From the NCBI RefSeq assembly GCF_900112425.1, contig NZ_FOLP01000010.1, positions 62,001 through 126,000 of the forward strand: 64,000 bases of DNA. The letters are read 5' to 3'. Positions 1 to 6,714 of this stretch are shown here, in pieces. Made by a program: the position numbers and the translations under genes. Positions within the stretch are counted from its first letter, which is position 1. Every line of letters starts with the position of its first letter. The notes below the pieces were generated by a model. That model was not told the origin of the DNA and ran no database searches. It saw only the letters and a list, made by a program, of their open reading frames with translations. This DNA is from Variovorax sp. OK212 (GTDB lineage Bacteria > Pseudomonadota > Gammaproteobacteria > Burkholderiales > Burkholderiaceae_C).

Positions 1-74
1 AATTGCTTTATCCCGCACGCCGCGCGCACCAGCCGCGCCAACCTTCAGGCTTACCAGTTCAGGAGACACCGATC

Positions 75-152
75 ATGAAAAGCATCATTCTTTGGCTCTG
101 CGGCGTACCGGTGATCGTGATCATCGGACTGAAGATCTTCGGCATCCTCTGA
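75..152 (+). CDS. Small hydrophobic peptide (25 aa)
   Basis: A short ORF too small for usual gene callers. It begins with ATG 9 nt after an AGGAG ribosome site at 61-65 and encodes MKSIILWLCGVPVIVIIGLK plus five more residues. Apart from two lysines it is almost entirely hydrophobic, so it would form one membrane-spanning helix. A strong terminator follows about 65 nt later, consistent with a short independent transcript or the last gene of an operon entering from the left edge. I recognise no specific family. Function unknown; the ribosome site and terminator are the main arguments that it is translated. Confidence 0.5.
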   Translation: MKSIILWLCGVPVIVIIGLKIFGIL

Positions 153-218
153 CCGCCTGACAGTTTTTGCTCGAACTGCGAGATTGCGGTTCCTCCTCAC
201 GGCGCTTCGGCGTCGTTC

Positions 219-245
219 AGCGCCTCCTCGGAGGCGCTTTTTTTA
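219..245 (+). terminator. Rho-independent terminator
   Basis: An 8-bp stem AGCGCCTC/GAGGCGCT (219-226 with 231-238) around a CTCG loop is followed by a run of seven T (238-244). The T tract is only on the plus strand, so it ends the transcript carrying the 25-aa peptide gene and separates it from the convergent acyltransferase gene. Confidence 0.85.
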
Positions 246-291
246 TCCGGCGCCCAGAAGGCGGGAGAGGTGCAAGGGTGGCGAGGGTCGC

Positions 292-1038
292 TCAGTGCGT
301 CTCGCGGCGCAGCTGCTGCACGTCTTCATGCAGCGACTGGGCCCACGCGCGGCGGTCGCGGCCGTGCGGGTCCTGCGGCTCGCCGAAACGCACGATGACC
401 AGCAGCGGCGGCGCGCGCAGGGTGTTCCACAGCGAGGCGAGCAGGCTGTCGTCGTCGATGTAGCGCGGCGCCTGGCTGGTTTCGCCGGTGGCGGCATCGG
501 CGAAGCGCAGCGCGGCGGGCAGCACGGGCGCGCCGGAAGAAATGGCGGCCTGCAGCAGGTTGGCATGGAACGGCAGCAGGCCGCGGCCGTCGCTGGTCGT
601 GCCTTCGGGGAACACGCCGATCATGTCGCCGTTGCGCAGCGCCTCGGTCATGTGGTGCACCACGCGCAGCGCGTCGCGGCGGCGTTCGCGCTCGATGTAG
701 AGCGTGCCCGAGCCGGTGGAGAGCGTGCCGATCAGCGGCCAGCCCTTGACGTCCGACTTCGACACGAAGCGCACATGGCGCGCCGCATGGATGCAGGTGA
801 TGTCGAGCCACGACAGGTGGTTGCAGATGAGCAGCACCGGCCCGCCGGACGGCGGCGTGCCCTGCACCTTGAGCGTGATGCCCATGATCCCGAGCATGCG
901 TTTCGACCAGGCCTGCACGCGCGCGTTGCGCTCGGGCTGCGAGAGGCCGGGAAAGGTGAAGCGGATCGTCCACCAGCCGGCCAGCGCATGCACTACCGCA
1001 TGCAGGAGGCGCCAGCAGGCCTTCAGTGAATGAACCAT
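292..1038 (-). CDS. plsC: 1-acyl-sn-glycerol-3-phosphate acyltransferase (PlsC-type)
   Basis: A 248-aa member of the PlsC/LPLAT family, which transfers an acyl chain to the sn-2 position of lysophosphatidic acid in phospholipid synthesis at the inner membrane. The HX4D catalytic motif is visible as NHLSWLDI, and the glycerol-phosphate binding motif as FPEGTTSDG. An N-terminal hydrophobic stretch (about residues 8-30) probably anchors it. I chose the ATG at 1038 (MVHSLKACW) because the longer reading frame upstream overlaps the pyrC' coding region. It lies 49 nt downstream of pyrC' on the same strand and is probably the last gene of that operon. The exact acyl acceptor (lysophosphatidate or a lyso-ornithine lipid) cannot be read from sequence. 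Confidence 0.88.
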   Translation of the reverse strand: MVHSLKACWRLLHAVVHALAGWWTIRFTFPGLSQPERNARVQAWSKRMLGIMGITLKVQGTPPSGGPVLLICNHLSWLDITCIHAARHVRFVSKSDVKGWPLIGTLSTGSGTLYIERERRRDALRVVHHMTEALRNGDMIGVFPEGTTSDGRGLLPFHANLLQAAISSGAPVLPAALRFADAATGETSQAPRYIDDDSLLASLWNTLRAPPLLVIVRFGEPQDPHGRDRRAWAQSLHEDVQQLRRETH

Positions 1039-1087
1039 CGGGGCGCTTTTCTTTTGGTTTTTCTTTTCGGCTTGTCTCGGTCGCCGC

Positions 1088-2374
1088 TCAGCCGTGCACC
1101 ACGCGGCCGGCCACCAGCGTGTGGCGCGCGCGGCCCAGCAGCGGGTAGCCGGAGAACGGCGTGTGCTTGCCCTGGCTCTTGAGCGCGTCGGGCTGCACCT
1201 GCCATTCGAGCGCGGGGTCGGCAATGCACAGGTCGGCCACGCCGCCTTCGACCAGGCGGCCGATGCCGGTGTCCGTGTCGGCGGCGCTCAGCAGGCGCGC
1301 CGGCGCCGAGGTGATGACCTCGATGGCGCGCGCCAGGCCCGCGCCGCTGCGCTCGCCCCATTGCAGCGCCAGCGGCAGCAGCAGCTCCAGGCCGGTGGCG
1401 CCCGGCTCGGCTTCGGCAAAGGGCAAGGTCTTGGCGTCGGCCTCGACCGGCGTGTGGTCGGACACCAGCGCGTCGATGGTGCCGTCGGCCAGCGCGGCCG
1501 AGAGCGCGTCGCGGTCGCCCTGCTGGCGCAGCGGCGGGTTCAGGCGCGCGCGGCTGTCGAAGTAGCCGATGTCGGTGTCGGCCAGGTGCAGCGAGTTGAT
1601 GCTGACGTCGCAGGTCAGCGGCAGGCCCTGCGCCTTGGCTTCGCGCACCAGCGCCACGCCGCGGGCGCTGGAGATGCGGCACAGGTGCACGCGCGCGCCG
1701 GTGGCCTTCATGAGCTCCACGATGGTGAAGATGGCGATGGTCTCGGCCGACACGGGCACGCCGCCCAGGCCCAGGCGCGTGGCCAGCGGGCCGCTGGCGG
1801 CCACGCCCTTGCCGAGGTCGCGGTCTTGCGGGCGCAGCCACACGGTGTAGCCGAAGGTGCTGGCATACGACAGCGCGCGCTGCAGCACCTGCGTGTCGGC
1901 CAGCGGCACGTCGGCCTGGCTGAAGCCGATGCAGCCGGCCTCGGTGAGCTCGGCCATTTCGGTGAGCACGCCGCCGGCCAGGTTGCGCGTGAGCGCGCCC
2001 AGCGGGAACAGGCGCGCGCACTGCAGCTTCTCGGCGCGGAACTTGAGCATCTCGACCAGGCCGGGCTCGTCGAGCACGGGGTCGGTGTCGGGCGGGCACA
2101 CCAGGCTGGTCACGCCGCCGGCAATGGCCGCGGCCATTTCGCTTTCGAGCATGCCTTCGTGTTCGTAGCCGGGCTCGCGCAGCCGCGCGGCCAGGTCCAC
2201 CAGCCCGGGGGCGACGATGCAGCCCGCGGCGTCGATGGTGCGCTCGGCCTTGAAGCCGGCCGGAATGCGGCCGCCGATGCCGGCGATCTTGCCGTCGGCG
2301 ATGGCGATGTCGGCCTTGTTGTCGGTGCCCGAGGCGGGGTCGATGACGCGGCCGTTGGTGATATGGATGTTCAT
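1088..2374 (-). CDS. pyrC: Dihydroorotase-like protein PyrC', probably catalytically inactive
   Basis: A 428-aa amidohydrolase-fold protein of the dihydroorotase family, encoded directly downstream of pyrB. Active dihydroorotases carry an HxH zinc motif in the first strand (D-x-H-x-H-x-R). Here the equivalent stretch is GLVDLAARLREPG, so both metal-binding histidines are replaced while the flanking D and the REPG substrate loop remain. In Pseudomonas the pyrB-linked pyrC' product is a non-catalytic DHOase required to assemble the aspartate transcarbamoylase dodecamer. Gene order and motif loss both match that case. A separate active dihydroorotase would then be needed elsewhere in the genome. 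Start chosen at MNIHITNGRVIDP; the longer upstream extension does not look like this family. Confidence 0.88.
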   Translation of the reverse strand: MNIHITNGRVIDPASGTDNKADIAIADGKIAGIGGRIPAGFKAERTIDAAGCIVAPGLVDLAARLREPGYEHEGMLESEMAAAIAGGVTSLVCPPDTDPVLDEPGLVEMLKFRAEKLQCARLFPLGALTRNLAGGVLTEMAELTEAGCIGFSQADVPLADTQVLQRALSYASTFGYTVWLRPQDRDLGKGVAASGPLATRLGLGGVPVSAETIAIFTIVELMKATGARVHLCRISSARGVALVREAKAQGLPLTCDVSINSLHLADTDIGYFDSRARLNPPLRQQGDRDALSAALADGTIDALVSDHTPVEADAKTLPFAEAEPGATGLELLLPLALQWGERSGAGLARAIEVITSAPARLLSAADTDTGIGRLVEGGVADLCIADPALEWQVQPDALKSQGKHTPFSGYPLLGRARHTLVAGRVVHG

Positions 2375-2410
2375 GCGTATGGTCTTCCGATGGCGGTCAA
2401 GGCCGTTTCG

Positions 2411-2506
2411 GGAAACACCGTGGAACCGGCTTTGCCGGGCCACCGGTGTTGCCCCCGGTAGGGGGTTGGCGAAGCGACACGAAGTGCGCGAAGACTGGGG
2501 GCGAGC
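2411..2506. repeat. Structured intergenic repeat, copy A
   Basis: About 96 nt between pyrB and pyrC' that recur with roughly 85% identity at 27892-27991. The left half folds as nested stems: AACACCG/CGGTGTT (2414-2420 with 2444-2450), TGG/CCA (2421-2423 with 2440-2442) and CCGGC-ttt-GCCGG (2426-2438). The right half holds a CCCCC/GGGGG hairpin and the tail CGACACGAAGTGCGCG. The element sits inside the operon and would be transcribed. It has no T-run, so it is not a simple terminator. Confidence 0.75.
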
Positions 2507-2513
2507 AACATGT

Positions 2514-3476
2514 CTATGCTTCGTTACCTGCGACGATGCTCATCACGGCCATGCGCACGGCGATGCCGAAGGTGACCTGCGGGAGGATCACGCTCTGCTT
2601 GCCGTCGACCACGGCGGAGTCGATCTCCACGCCGCGGTTGATGGGGCCCGGGTGCATCACGATGGCGTCGGGCTTGGCGAGCTGCAGCTTCTCGGGCGTG
2701 AGGCCGAAGGTCTTGAAGAACTCCTGCGACGAAGGCAGCAGCGCGCCGCTCATGCGCTCGTTCTGCAGGCGCAGCATGATGACCACGTCGCAGTCCTTGA
2801 TGCCTTCCTCGAGCGTGTGGCACACGCGCACGCCCATGCCGGCCATGTCGGCGGGCACCAGCGTCTTGGGGCCGACCACGCGCACCTCGGCGCAGCCCAG
2901 CGTGGTGAGCGCGTGGATGTCGGAGCGCGCCACGCGCGAGTGCAGCACGTCGCCGACGATCGCCACCGTGAGGTTCGAGAAGTCCTTCTTGTAGTGGCGG
3001 ATCGTGTACATGTCGAGCAGCCCCTGCGTGGGGTGCGCGTGGCGGCCGTCGCCGGCGTTCACCACGTGCACGTGGGGCGCCACGTGCTGTGCGATCAGGT
3101 ACGGCGCGCCCGACTCGCTGTGGCGCACCACGAACAGGTCGGCGGCCATGGCGCTCAGGTTGGCGATGGTGTCCAGCAGCGACTCGCCCTTGGTGGCCGA
3201 GGAGCGCGCGATGTCCAGGTTGATGACGTCGGCACTCAGGCGCTTGGCCGCGATCTCGAAGGTGGTGCGGGTGCGCGTGCTGTTCTCGAAGAACAGGTTG
3301 AACACGCTCTTGCCGCGCAGCAGGGGCACCTTCTTCACTTCGCGGTCGCTCACGCTGGTGAAGTTGGCGGCCGTGTCGAGGATGTGCGTGACGATGTCCT
3401 TGGGCAGGCCCTCGATCGACAGCAGGTGGATCAGCTCGCCGTTCTTGTTGAGCTGGGGGTTTCGCTTGTAGAGCAT
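2514..3476 (-). CDS. pyrB: Aspartate carbamoyltransferase catalytic subunit
   Basis: A 320-aa ATCase catalytic chain that joins carbamoyl phosphate to aspartate, the committed step of pyrimidine synthesis in the cytoplasm. The carbamoyl-phosphate motif FENSTRTRTTFE is present near residue 60. The HPTQGLLDMYT and HPGPINRGVE segments (the latter aspartate/phosphate binding) are also intact. Length is usual for the family. No pyrI regulatory chain is present. Instead a DHOase-like partner (pyrC') follows, which is the arrangement of the Pseudomonas-type PyrB/PyrC' complex. pyrR lies just upstream, with a repeat element in the 89-nt gap. Confidence 0.97.
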   Translation of the reverse strand: MLYKRNPQLNKNGELIHLLSIEGLPKDIVTHILDTAANFTSVSDREVKKVPLLRGKSVFNLFFENSTRTRTTFEIAAKRLSADVINLDIARSSATKGESLLDTIANLSAMAADLFVVRHSESGAPYLIAQHVAPHVHVVNAGDGRHAHPTQGLLDMYTIRHYKKDFSNLTVAIVGDVLHSRVARSDIHALTTLGCAEVRVVGPKTLVPADMAGMGVRVCHTLEEGIKDCDVVIMLRLQNERMSGALLPSSQEFFKTFGLTPEKLQLAKPDAIVMHPGPINRGVEIDSAVVDGKQSVILPQVTFGIAVRMAVMSIVAGNEA

Positions 3477-3485
3477 TTACTTGCA

Positions 3486-3565
3486 GGCCTCCCGCCGGGC
3501 CGCCCCAAGGGAGGCCGGTGCCCCCTCGGGGGGCAGTGAATACACGAAGTGATGAACGTGGGGGT
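3486..3565. repeat. Intergenic hairpin element, related tail (copy B)
   Basis: It fills the gap between pyrR and pyrB. It has two perfect hairpins: GGCCTCCC/GGGAGGCC (3486-3493 with 3509-3516), and GCCCCC-tc-GGGGGGC (3520-3534). These are followed by ACACGAAGTG and a G5 run. The tail resembles that of copies A and C, but the 5' half differs, so I treat it as a related subtype. It may attenuate or stabilise the operon mRNA. Confidence 0.55.
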
Positions 3566-4072
3566 TCACTTGTTTTCCTCCACCTTGAGGCTGAAGGCCC
3601 CGTCTTCGGCGCGTGCGAGTGCGAGCAACTGGGTGTCGGGCAGCGTGAGCGTGGTGGCCGCGAAGTCGGCGGCCACGGGCAGCTCGCGCCCGCCGCGGTC
3701 GACCAGCACCGCCAGGCGCACGCAGGCGGGGCGGCCGAAGTCGAACAGCTCGTTGAGCACGGCGCGGATGGTGCGCCCGGTGTAGAGCACGTCGTCGAGC
3801 AGCAGCACGTCGGTGCCGTTCACGTCGAAGGGCAGCGCGGTCTGCGCGCTGGCCGACAGGCCGCGGCGCGCGAAGTCGTCGCGGTGCATGGCCGAGGAGA
3901 TGATGCCGGGCGCGCCGCTCAGGCCCAGGTCCTTCTGCAGCCGCTCGACCAGCCAGGCGCCGCCGGAGGTGATGCCCACCAGCCTGGTGGCCGGGCGCAT
4001 GAGCGTCTTCACGCCGGCCAGCAGTTGGGTGTAGAGCGCCTCGGCGTCCGGAATGGTGGAAATGGAACTCAC
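3566..4072 (-). CDS. pyrR: PyrR bifunctional regulator / uracil phosphoribosyltransferase
   Basis: A 168-aa type I phosphoribosyltransferase of the PyrR family, which in many bacteria regulates pyr operons in response to UMP and can make UMP from uracil. The PRPP-binding loop is clear: VLLLDDVLYTGRTIRA. The start is the GTG at 4072: GAGGAG lies 6 nt upstream, and the GTG overlaps the ruvX stop as GTGA, indicating translational coupling. The longer in-frame extension runs antisense through ruvX and is not real. In Pseudomonas the pyrR homologue is linked to pyrB-pyrC' in the same order. Whether this one binds RNA or acts otherwise is not shown. Confidence 0.93.
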   Translation of the reverse strand: MSSISTIPDAEALYTQLLAGVKTLMRPATRLVGITSGGAWLVERLQKDLGLSGAPGIISSAMHRDDFARRGLSASAQTALPFDVNGTDVLLLDDVLYTGRTIRAVLNELFDFGRPACVRLAVLVDRGGRELPVAADFAATTLTLPDTQLLALARAEDGAFSLKVEENK

Positions 4073-4527
4073 GGGAGACTCCTCAAAAATTGCTCCAGGA
4101 TGATGCAGGCCGAGGCGGCATCGGCATCGCGCGCGCCCGAGGACAGGGCCTCGGTGGTGCTGTAGCGCTCGTCGACCTCGAACACCTGGAGATTGAAACG
4201 CCCGCGCAGCTGGCGCGCGAACTTCTGCGCGCGGCGGGTGTTCTCGTGCGGGGCGCCGTCGGGGTGGTAGGGCACGCCGATCACCAGCGCGTCGGGTTGC
4301 CACTCCTTGATGCGCGCCTCGACCTGGGCGAAGCGCGCGTCGGCGCCCTCGGCCTTGATGGTGGCCTGCGGCGTGGCGGTGCCCAGCAGCCGGTTGCCGC
4401 TGGCCACGCCGGTGCGCTTGGTGCCGTAGTCGAAGGCCAGGAAGGTCTGGAAACTGGCGGGAACGGGAGCCGGAACAGGAACGGAAGCAGGAGCGGGCGT
4501 GGGCGCGTCGGACATGACGTCGCTCAT
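4069..4527 (-). CDS. ruvX: Holliday junction resolvase-like protein RuvX/YqgF
   Basis: A 152-aa protein of the YqgF/RuvX family, an RNase H-fold nuclease implicated in pre-16S rRNA maturation and proposed as a Holliday-junction resolvase. The first catalytic strand FDYGTKRTGVA is intact, as are the VIGVPYHPDG and DERYSTTEA motifs carrying the other acidic residues. A proline/alanine/valine-rich extension of about 25 residues precedes the domain and is unlike E. coli YqgF. Its start overlaps the yqgE stop as ATGA, and its stop overlaps the pyrR GTG, so all three are translationally coupled. Confidence 0.93.
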   Translation of the reverse strand: MSDVMSDAPTPAPASVPVPAPVPASFQTFLAFDYGTKRTGVASGNRLLGTATPQATIKAEGADARFAQVEARIKEWQPDALVIGVPYHPDGAPHENTRRAQKFARQLRGRFNLQVFEVDERYSTTEALSSGARDADAASACIILEQFLRSLP

Positions 4528-5123
4528 GCGTGGCCCGCGTCGGGCGACAGCTTCCAGGCCTCGAGGCCCAGCAGCAGCAGGGCCTTGTCGTAGCGCTGCT
4601 CGACCGGGGTGTCGAAGATCACGGCCGGGTCGGCGCCGACGGTGAGCCAGCTGTTCTCGGCCAGTTCGGACTCGAGCTGGCCCTCGCCCCAGGCCGAATA
4701 GCCCAGCGAGACCAGCACCTTGCGCGGGCCGGCGCCGGTGGCCAGGGCCTCCAGCACGTCCTTGGAGGTGGTCATCTCGAGCCCGCCGGGAATGGTCATG
4801 GTCGAGGCGTAGACCGACTCCTCGGGTTTCTCGGCCTGCGTGAAGACCGGCTCGTGCAGCACGAAGCCGCGCTCGGTCTGCACCGGGCCGCCCTGGAAGA
4901 CGGGGGCGTCGCCCAGCTCGGGGCGGGCCAGGTGAAGCTCGATCTTCTCGAACAGCACCTTGAGGTTGATGTCGCTGGGTTTGTTGATCACCAGCCCGAG
5001 CGCGCCGCGCTCGCTGTGTTCGCAGAGGTACACGACGCTGCGGTTGAAAGTTTTGTCTTCCATCCCGGGCATCGCTATCAAAAAATGATGCGTGAGGTTC
5101 ATCGGGGCAGAATCGGCAGCCAT
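4524..5123 (-). CDS. yqgE: YqgE/AlgH family protein
   Basis: A 199-aa YqgE/AlgH (UPF0301) protein, a conserved family of uncertain biochemical role that is nearly always encoded next to yqgF/ruvX. The N terminus NLTHHFLIAMPGM and the downstream GLVINKPSD segment are family hallmarks. The start at 5123 has GGAGG only 3 nt upstream; MNLTHHF seven residues in is an alternative but lacks a ribosome site. It is the first gene of the ruvX-pyrR-pyrB-pyrC' series. Its ATG lies back to back with the ATG proposed for the divergent photolyase. Confidence 0.92.
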   Translation of the reverse strand: MAADSAPMNLTHHFLIAMPGMEDKTFNRSVVYLCEHSERGALGLVINKPSDINLKVLFEKIELHLARPELGDAPVFQGGPVQTERGFVLHEPVFTQAEKPEESVYASTMTIPGGLEMTTSKDVLEALATGAGPRKVLVSLGYSAWGEGQLESELAENSWLTVGADPAVIFDTPVEQRYDKALLLLGLEAWKLSPDAGHA

Positions 5124-6623
5124 ATGCCTCCGATTTTACTGGCCGTCGACAAGACCTATCCCAAAGGGCTCATGTGGTTCCGCCGCGACCTCCGCGTCGA
5201 CGACAACGCCGCCCTCTACCGCGCATTGCGCGCCTGCCGCCAGGTGGTCTGTGTTTTCGTCTTCGACAAGGCGATCCTGGACGCCCTGCCCTCGGCCGAC
5301 CGGCGGGTCGAATTCATCCGCGAGTCGCTGGTGGAGCTCGAATCCGAGCTGCGCGCGCTCGGCGGCGGGCTGATCGTGCGGCACGCCGCGGCGGTGCAGG
5401 AAATTCCGGCCCTGGCCCGCGAGCTCGACGTGCAGGCGGTGTTCGCCAACCGCGACGACGAGCCCGAAGCCCTGGAGCGCGACGCCAAGGTGTTCGGAGC
5501 GCTGGCCAATGCCGGCGTGACCTTCCACACCTACAAGGACTCGACCGTCTTCGACCGCGACGAGGTCATGACCAAGACCGGCCAGCCCTACACGGTGTTC
5601 ACGCCGTACAAGCGCGCCTGGCTGGCCAAGGTCGATTCGTTCTTTCTCAAGTCGTACCCCGTGCGCAGCCACGCCGACGCGCTGGTGCCCTCGCCCCAGG
5701 CCTACGGCGAGCCGGTGCCCGCGCTGCGCGAGATCGGCTTCGAGAAGACCAACCTCTCGGCGTTGGAGATTCCCACCGGCACCAAGGGCGCGGGCGCGCT
5801 GTTCGAGGACTTCTTCGAGCGCATCGACCGCTACGACGAGGCGCGCAACTTCCCCGCGGTGCGCGGGCCCAGCTACATGGGCGTGCACCTGCGCTTCGGC
5901 ACGGTGTCGATCCGCCAGCTGGCCAGCGTGGCGCACCAGCTCTCGCTGCAGGGCAACCCGGGCGCGGCGACCTGGCTGAGCGAGCTGATCTGGCGCGACT
6001 TCTACTTCCAGATCCTGGCGCACTTTCCGCACGTGCGCCCGAACGGCGAGTCGAAGAGCTTCCGCCCCGACTACGACAAGATCCAGTGGCACCACGGCAA
6101 GCACGCCGACCAGCTGTTCGAGGCCTGGTGCGAGGGCCGCACGGGCTACCCGTTGGTGGACGCGGCCATGCTGCAGATCAACCAGAGCGGCTACATGCAC
6201 AACCGCCTGCGCATGGTGGTGGCGAGCTTCCTGTGCAAGGACCTGGGGCTGGACTGGCGGCGCGGCGAGACCTACTTCGCCACGCACCTGAACGACTTCG
6301 AGCTGGCCTCGAACAACGGCGGCTGGCAGTGGGCCAGCTCCAGCGGCTGCGACGCGCAGCCCTACTTCCGCATCTTCAACCCGGTGACGCAGAGCGAGCG
6401 CTTCGACCCCGAGGGCAAGTTCATCCGCCGCTACCTGCCGCAGCTGGCGGGGCTGTCGAACGCGGCGATCCACTCGCCGTGGACGGCGTCGCCGGTGGAG
6501 CTGGAGGCGGCCGGCATCAAGCTGGGCGAGAACTACCCGAAGCCGGTGGTGGACCACGCCGAGGCGCGCGAGAAGACGCTGCAGCGCTACGGCGTGGCGA
6601 GGGCGAAGACGCTGCAGAAATAG
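5124..6623 (+). CDS. phrB: Deoxyribodipyrimidine photolyase (class I CPD photolyase)
   Basis: A 499-aa cryptochrome/photolyase family enzyme that uses FAD and light to split cyclobutane pyrimidine dimers. The N-terminal Rossmann-like domain starts LMWFRRDLRVDDNAAL. The FAD-binding C-terminal half contains LIWRDFYFQIL, GYPLVDAAMLQ, YMHNRLRMVVASFL and the NNGGWQWASSSGCDAQPYFR segment typical of class I enzymes. The start at 5124 is uncertain: it has no clear ribosome site, and ATG 5172 (MWFRRDL) is a shorter option. Divergent from yqgE, so the two genes would have to share almost no leader. A perfect terminator follows. Confidence 0.95.
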   Translation: MPPILLAVDKTYPKGLMWFRRDLRVDDNAALYRALRACRQVVCVFVFDKAILDALPSADRRVEFIRESLVELESELRALGGGLIVRHAAAVQEIPALARELDVQAVFANRDDEPEALERDAKVFGALANAGVTFHTYKDSTVFDRDEVMTKTGQPYTVFTPYKRAWLAKVDSFFLKSYPVRSHADALVPSPQAYGEPVPALREIGFEKTNLSALEIPTGTKGAGALFEDFFERIDRYDEARNFPAVRGPSYMGVHLRFGTVSIRQLASVAHQLSLQGNPGAATWLSELIWRDFYFQILAHFPHVRPNGESKSFRPDYDKIQWHHGKHADQLFEAWCEGRTGYPLVDAAMLQINQSGYMHNRLRMVVASFLCKDLGLDWRRGETYFATHLNDFELASNNGGWQWASSSGCDAQPYFRIFNPVTQSERFDPEGKFIRRYLPQLAGLSNAAIHSPWTASPVELEAAGIKLGENYPKPVVDHAEAREKTLQRYGVARAKTLQK

Positions 6624-6660
6624 GCGCCGGGCCGAAGACCTCGGCACCGCAGCAGAAAAA

Positions 6661-6691
6661 GAAACGGGGCCCGAAGGCCCCGTTTCTCTTG
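6661..6691. terminator. Bidirectional terminator between phrB and chpA
   Basis: A perfect 11-bp stem GAAACGGGGCC/GGCCCCGTTTC (6661-6671 with 6676-6686) with a CGAA loop. A-rich sequence precedes it (6655-6661), and a T-rich sequence follows, so it can stop both phrB (plus) and the convergent chpA transcript (minus). Confidence 0.85.
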
Positions 6692-6714
6692 TGGCTGACG
6701 CTCTCGACGCAGCG

